From: Desulfobacteraceae bacterium
GTDB lineage: Bacteria > Desulfobacterota > Desulfobacteria > Desulfobacterales > UBA5616
Direction: 5' to 3'
DNA: 7,267 nt
Assembly (NCBI GenBank): GCA_030620375.1
Contig: JAUXEW010000146.1
Span: 1-7,267, forward strand
Shown here: positions 5,089 to 7,267 of the stretch, in pieces
Layout of the letters: every line of letters starts with the position of its first letter
Position numbering within the stretch: position 1 is the first letter of the stretch
The notes under the pieces: model-generated
The model's database searches: none
What the model saw: only the letters and a program-made list of their open reading frames with translations
What the model was told of the DNA's origin: nothing
Position numbers and translations under genes: made by a program

Positions 5089-7267
5089 ATGAAACCATCC
5101 TGTTTAAAAAACCCATTTTATTCTTGGCGTATCATTGTTTTTTCACTAATCTTTGGATTCTCCATTGTGGCAATTACGCCGGCGACAGCGGGTGAGATTG
5201 ATTTTGAAAAACTCTTTGAATACTGGCAGCAACCCCGAATCGCGGACCGAAGCTTTTCAGACCAAATCACCTGGGATATGCTACAAAAGGCCGCGCCTGA
5301 CGAGTGCTATTTCGGCCTGGGAAACGGCTATAACCATTATGACGGCAACGGCATTGATCCGGACGCATGCATGGCAGAAGAAGATCCGGCAAATCCGGGA
5401 AACTATGGCATTCCGAAAGTCAATCAGGGATACGCATGGAGCATGACCAAAACCGGGTCAACCATCTGGATAGGGACCGCTGCCAATCCCCACTGTCTGG
5501 TCATTGGTGGGATGACCCTGCAGTCCTTGGGCGTCACGTTTCCCCATGAAACGTCCTCGTGGGTGTGTGAGTATGAACAGAGCAACATTTTTGATCCGGG
5601 CCGGCCTGTCGGGGACTGGCGCCCGCCGAGAATCTATGCATATGACACGGAAACGCAAGCGTTTGAAGAAAAAAAGCCGGATAATGTTCCGGATCTACGA
5701 ATGCTCCGGTTGACCACTGGATTGAGATCCGCCGGGAGCCTGGATGACGTGGTGTTTTTTGCCGGGCCATCCCTCGGAGAAAACGCCACCAATATCTTCG
5801 CTTTCAATGCCGACGGGACCTATATCGGTGCGATAAAAATGACGGACTACGAAAACATCCGCAAATGGCTGGTAGCAGACGGCGTTCTTTACACCGTTTC
5901 CTGGGACAGCGAGGGATCCGGGAGCACGGTATTAAAATGGATAGGAAATGCAAGTAATCCGTTCCAGTTTGAGGTTGTGGGGAATTTAAATTCCCAGGGC
6001 CGGGAGCTGGCCTTTCATGACAACAGAATTTTTATTTCCACCCGGCCGAAAGCGATTTCCGTTCAGTCGGATGAATTTGCCAGTCTTTACATGAGTCCTC
6101 CGGTTCCCGACGGCGGGCTGCCCGCAAACCCGGCTTTGGAATGGACAAAGGTATGGGAAATTACCGATTACGAACCCGACGTCACAACGGCGTCGGCAAC
6201 CGCCGGGGGTGCCCTGGAATCCTTTGACGGTTATCTTTACTGGGGAACATTGATGGCGCCGTTCACCTCCACCATATCGGCCTTCCAACGACATTTTGAT
6301 GAGAATGACGGTTTCACACTTGATGCCGATGACGACGGTCTGGGGGAAGAAGAAATTTTTTCGGCGATTTTGGGAACTTACCGCGCCATCAGCGTGTTCA
6401 GGGGTAAAGACTTTGATGTCCCCGCACCGGTTATTGAACTGCTCTATGGCCAGCAATACTTTCCCGTATATGATCCTGATTTAAAAGCATATACGTTTGA
6501 TACGACCGAACTCCATGAAAACAATATGGCGAATCCCGTTCCAAAGTGGGGAATGTCCGGATTCGGCAACTTTTTCAACGTATACACCTGGACCATGTCC
6601 ACTTCCTATGACGGTCTTTATATCGGTACATTCGATTGGAGTTATCTGCTCGGCACGGTGATCGATGACCTGGCCTTCATAATCAATAACCGTATCAATA
6701 CGAAAAATGAGGCCCCCGAAGATCAGATTCTTCGTGCAACCCGGGCGTTTGAGGACTTTCTGGAATTGCTGAACTACAGTTACGGGGCTGATCTGCTTCG
6801 GGTTCCCGACTCCGACACCCCGGGCATTCTCGAAAGTATCGACGGATTAGGCAATTATACAAACTACGGCATTCGAACCATGGTTTCCTCATGCGAAGCC
6901 CTGTATGCCGGAACGGCCAACCCCATGAACCTGTTGACGGATACTACCGACGACCTTCCTGAAGGCGGATGGGAACTTGTCCGCATCGAACCGTCAAACA
7001 ACGACATAGATGAAGACACCATCGCCAACGGATGCGACAACTGCCCCGAGAGAGCCAACACGGGCCAGGAAGATGAAGATGAAGACGGTACGGGCAATGT
7101 CTGCGACACCTGCACCGATACCGATTCAGACGGATTCGGAGATCCCGGCTTCCCGGCAAACACCTGCGAAACGGATAACTGCCCGGATGCGGCCAATCCC
7201 GACCAGGCTGACACTGATAGCGACGGCATAGGAAATTTATGCGACGCATGTCCCAACGACCCTGATA
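5089..7267 (+). CDS. Large secreted thrombospondin type 3 repeat protein, C-terminus beyond the window
   Basis: The frame is open from ATG 5089 to the window end, 726 complete codons without a stop. The start has AAAGGA at 5077-5082 and begins a clear signal peptide: basic residues to R14, a hydrophobic core (15-29) and TPATA-GE, with likely cleavage after A34. The mature body (35 to about 636) shows no known enzyme motif. It has recurrent beta-strand segments: IWIGTAANPHC (126-136), VVFFAGP (221-227), GVLYTVSW (265-272), IFISTRP (314-320), GYLYWGT (381-387), DGLYIGT (508-514) and ALYAGTANPMN (604-614), which suggests a beta-propeller. An acidic DADDDG loop lies at 412-417. From about 638, Asp- and Cys-rich thrombospondin type 3 repeats begin, expected to bind calcium outside the cell. 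Such proteins are usually surface or secreted, with roles in adhesion or extracellular structure. A C-terminal anchor, if any, cannot be seen. Exact function is unknown. Confidence 0.92.
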   Translation, partial: MKPSCLKNPFYSWRIIVFSLIFGFSIVAITPATAGEIDFEKLFEYWQQPRIADRSFSDQITWDMLQKAAPDECYFGLGNGYNHYDGNGIDPDACMAEEDPANPGNYGIPKVNQGYAWSMTKTGSTIWIGTAANPHCLVIGGMTLQSLGVTFPHETSSWVCEYEQSNIFDPGRPVGDWRPPRIYAYDTETQAFEEKKPDNVPDLRMLRLTTGLRSAGSLDDVVFFAGPSLGENATNIFAFNADGTYIGAIKMTDYENIRKWLVADGVLYTVSWDSEGSGSTVLKWIGNASNPFQFEVVGNLNSQGRELAFHDNRIFISTRPKAISVQSDEFASLYMSPPVPDGGLPANPALEWTKVWEITDYEPDVTTASATAGGALESFDGYLYWGTLMAPFTSTISAFQRHFDENDGFTLDADDDGLGEEEIFSAILGTYRAISVFRGKDFDVPAPVIELLYGQQYFPVYDPDLKAYTFDTTELHENNMANPVPKWGMSGFGNFFNVYTWTMSTSYDGLYIGTFDWSYLLGTVIDDLAFIINNRINTKNEAPEDQILRATRAFEDFLELLNYSYGADLLRVPDSDTPGILESIDGLGNYTNYGIRTMVSSCEALYAGTANPMNLLTDTTDDLPEGGWELVRIEPSNNDIDEDTIANGCDNCPERANTGQEDEDEDGTGNVCDTCTDTDSDGFGDPGFPANTCETDNCPDAANPDQADTDSDGIGNLCDACPNDPD
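7000..7267 (+). repeat. Thrombospondin type 3 calcium-binding repeat array, incomplete
   Basis: Residues 638-726 of the secreted protein hold at least three acidic units: NDIDEDTIANGCDNCP (638-653), QEDEDEDGTGNVCDTC (660-675) and DQADTDSDGIGNLCDACPND (705-724), with TDTDSDGFGD (676-685) and DNCPDAANPD (696-705) between them. The alternating DxDxDG loops and Cys pairs (649/652, 672/675, 693/698, 718/721) are the hallmark of the TSP3 fold, where aspartates wrap around calcium ions and cysteines form disulfides. The array continues past the window, so the repeat count is unknown. Confidence 0.9.

Noticed and set aside
4934..5116. 60-codon minus-strand frame in the divergent spacer
   Set aside because: It overlaps the start of the secreted protein and the candidate promoter, and AGGAGGT on that strand at 5056-5050 falls inside the frame rather than before its start.
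5986..6456. 156-codon minus-strand open frame
   Set aside because: It lies wholly inside the secreted-protein gene, has low-complexity basic composition and no recognisable domain, whereas the plus frame has a signal peptide, motifs and repeats.
6864..7256. 130-codon Ser/Pro-rich minus-strand open frame
   Set aside because: It is the antisense of the Asp/Cys-rich TSP3 coding region, whose biased codons leave opposite frames open.

Overview
The window looks like chromosomal DNA from a sulfate-reducing-type deltaproteobacterium (Desulfobacterota, perhaps Desulfobacterales). That is an inference from the types of protein present and their general resemblance to that group; no phylogenetic marker is present to prove it. 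Base composition is moderate and genes are closely packed. No RNA gene, insertion sequence, CRISPR array, phage or plasmid function was recognised.

Layout. (1) Positions 1-100, minus strand: the start of a small DUF4911-like gene with an apparent TTG start, cut by the window edge. (2) Positions 101-259: a divergent intergenic region with a GC-rich hairpin. (3) Positions 260-1975, plus: complete recJ, the single-strand-specific 5'-3' exonuclease. (4) Positions 2072-2494, plus: a 140-residue protein of unknown function whose stop overlaps the start of the next gene. (5) Positions 2494-3507, plus: an RNase Z-like metallo-beta-lactamase-fold hydrolase. (6) Positions 3557-4819, minus and convergent: an exported PDZ-S41 (C-terminal processing type) protease. 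(7) Positions 4820-5088: a second divergent intergenic region with repeated ACTCAA(G/C)TT elements, an 18-bp near-palindrome and a consensus TTGACA box. (8) Position 5089 to the window end, plus: a large secreted protein, open for 726 codons without a stop. It has a signal peptide, recurrent beta-propeller-like Y-x-G-T strands, and the start of a cysteine/aspartate-rich thrombospondin type 3 calcium-binding array. It runs off the window.

How the genes relate. Genes 3-5 run the same way and are nucleic-acid related as far as they can be read: repair nuclease, unknown, RNase Z-like. The unknown gene and the RNase Z-like gene are almost certainly translationally coupled. Genes 6 and 8 both encode exported proteins, diverge from one shared regulatory region, and may be co-regulated. 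Whether the protease acts on the thrombospondin-repeat protein is speculation from position alone.

No complete new defence or mobile system was seen. The most unusual items are the large secreted repeat protein with its decorated promoter region, the glutamate where S41 proteases usually have the third catalytic glutamine, and the RNase Z-like enzyme with a changed HEAT motif and its unknown coupled partner.
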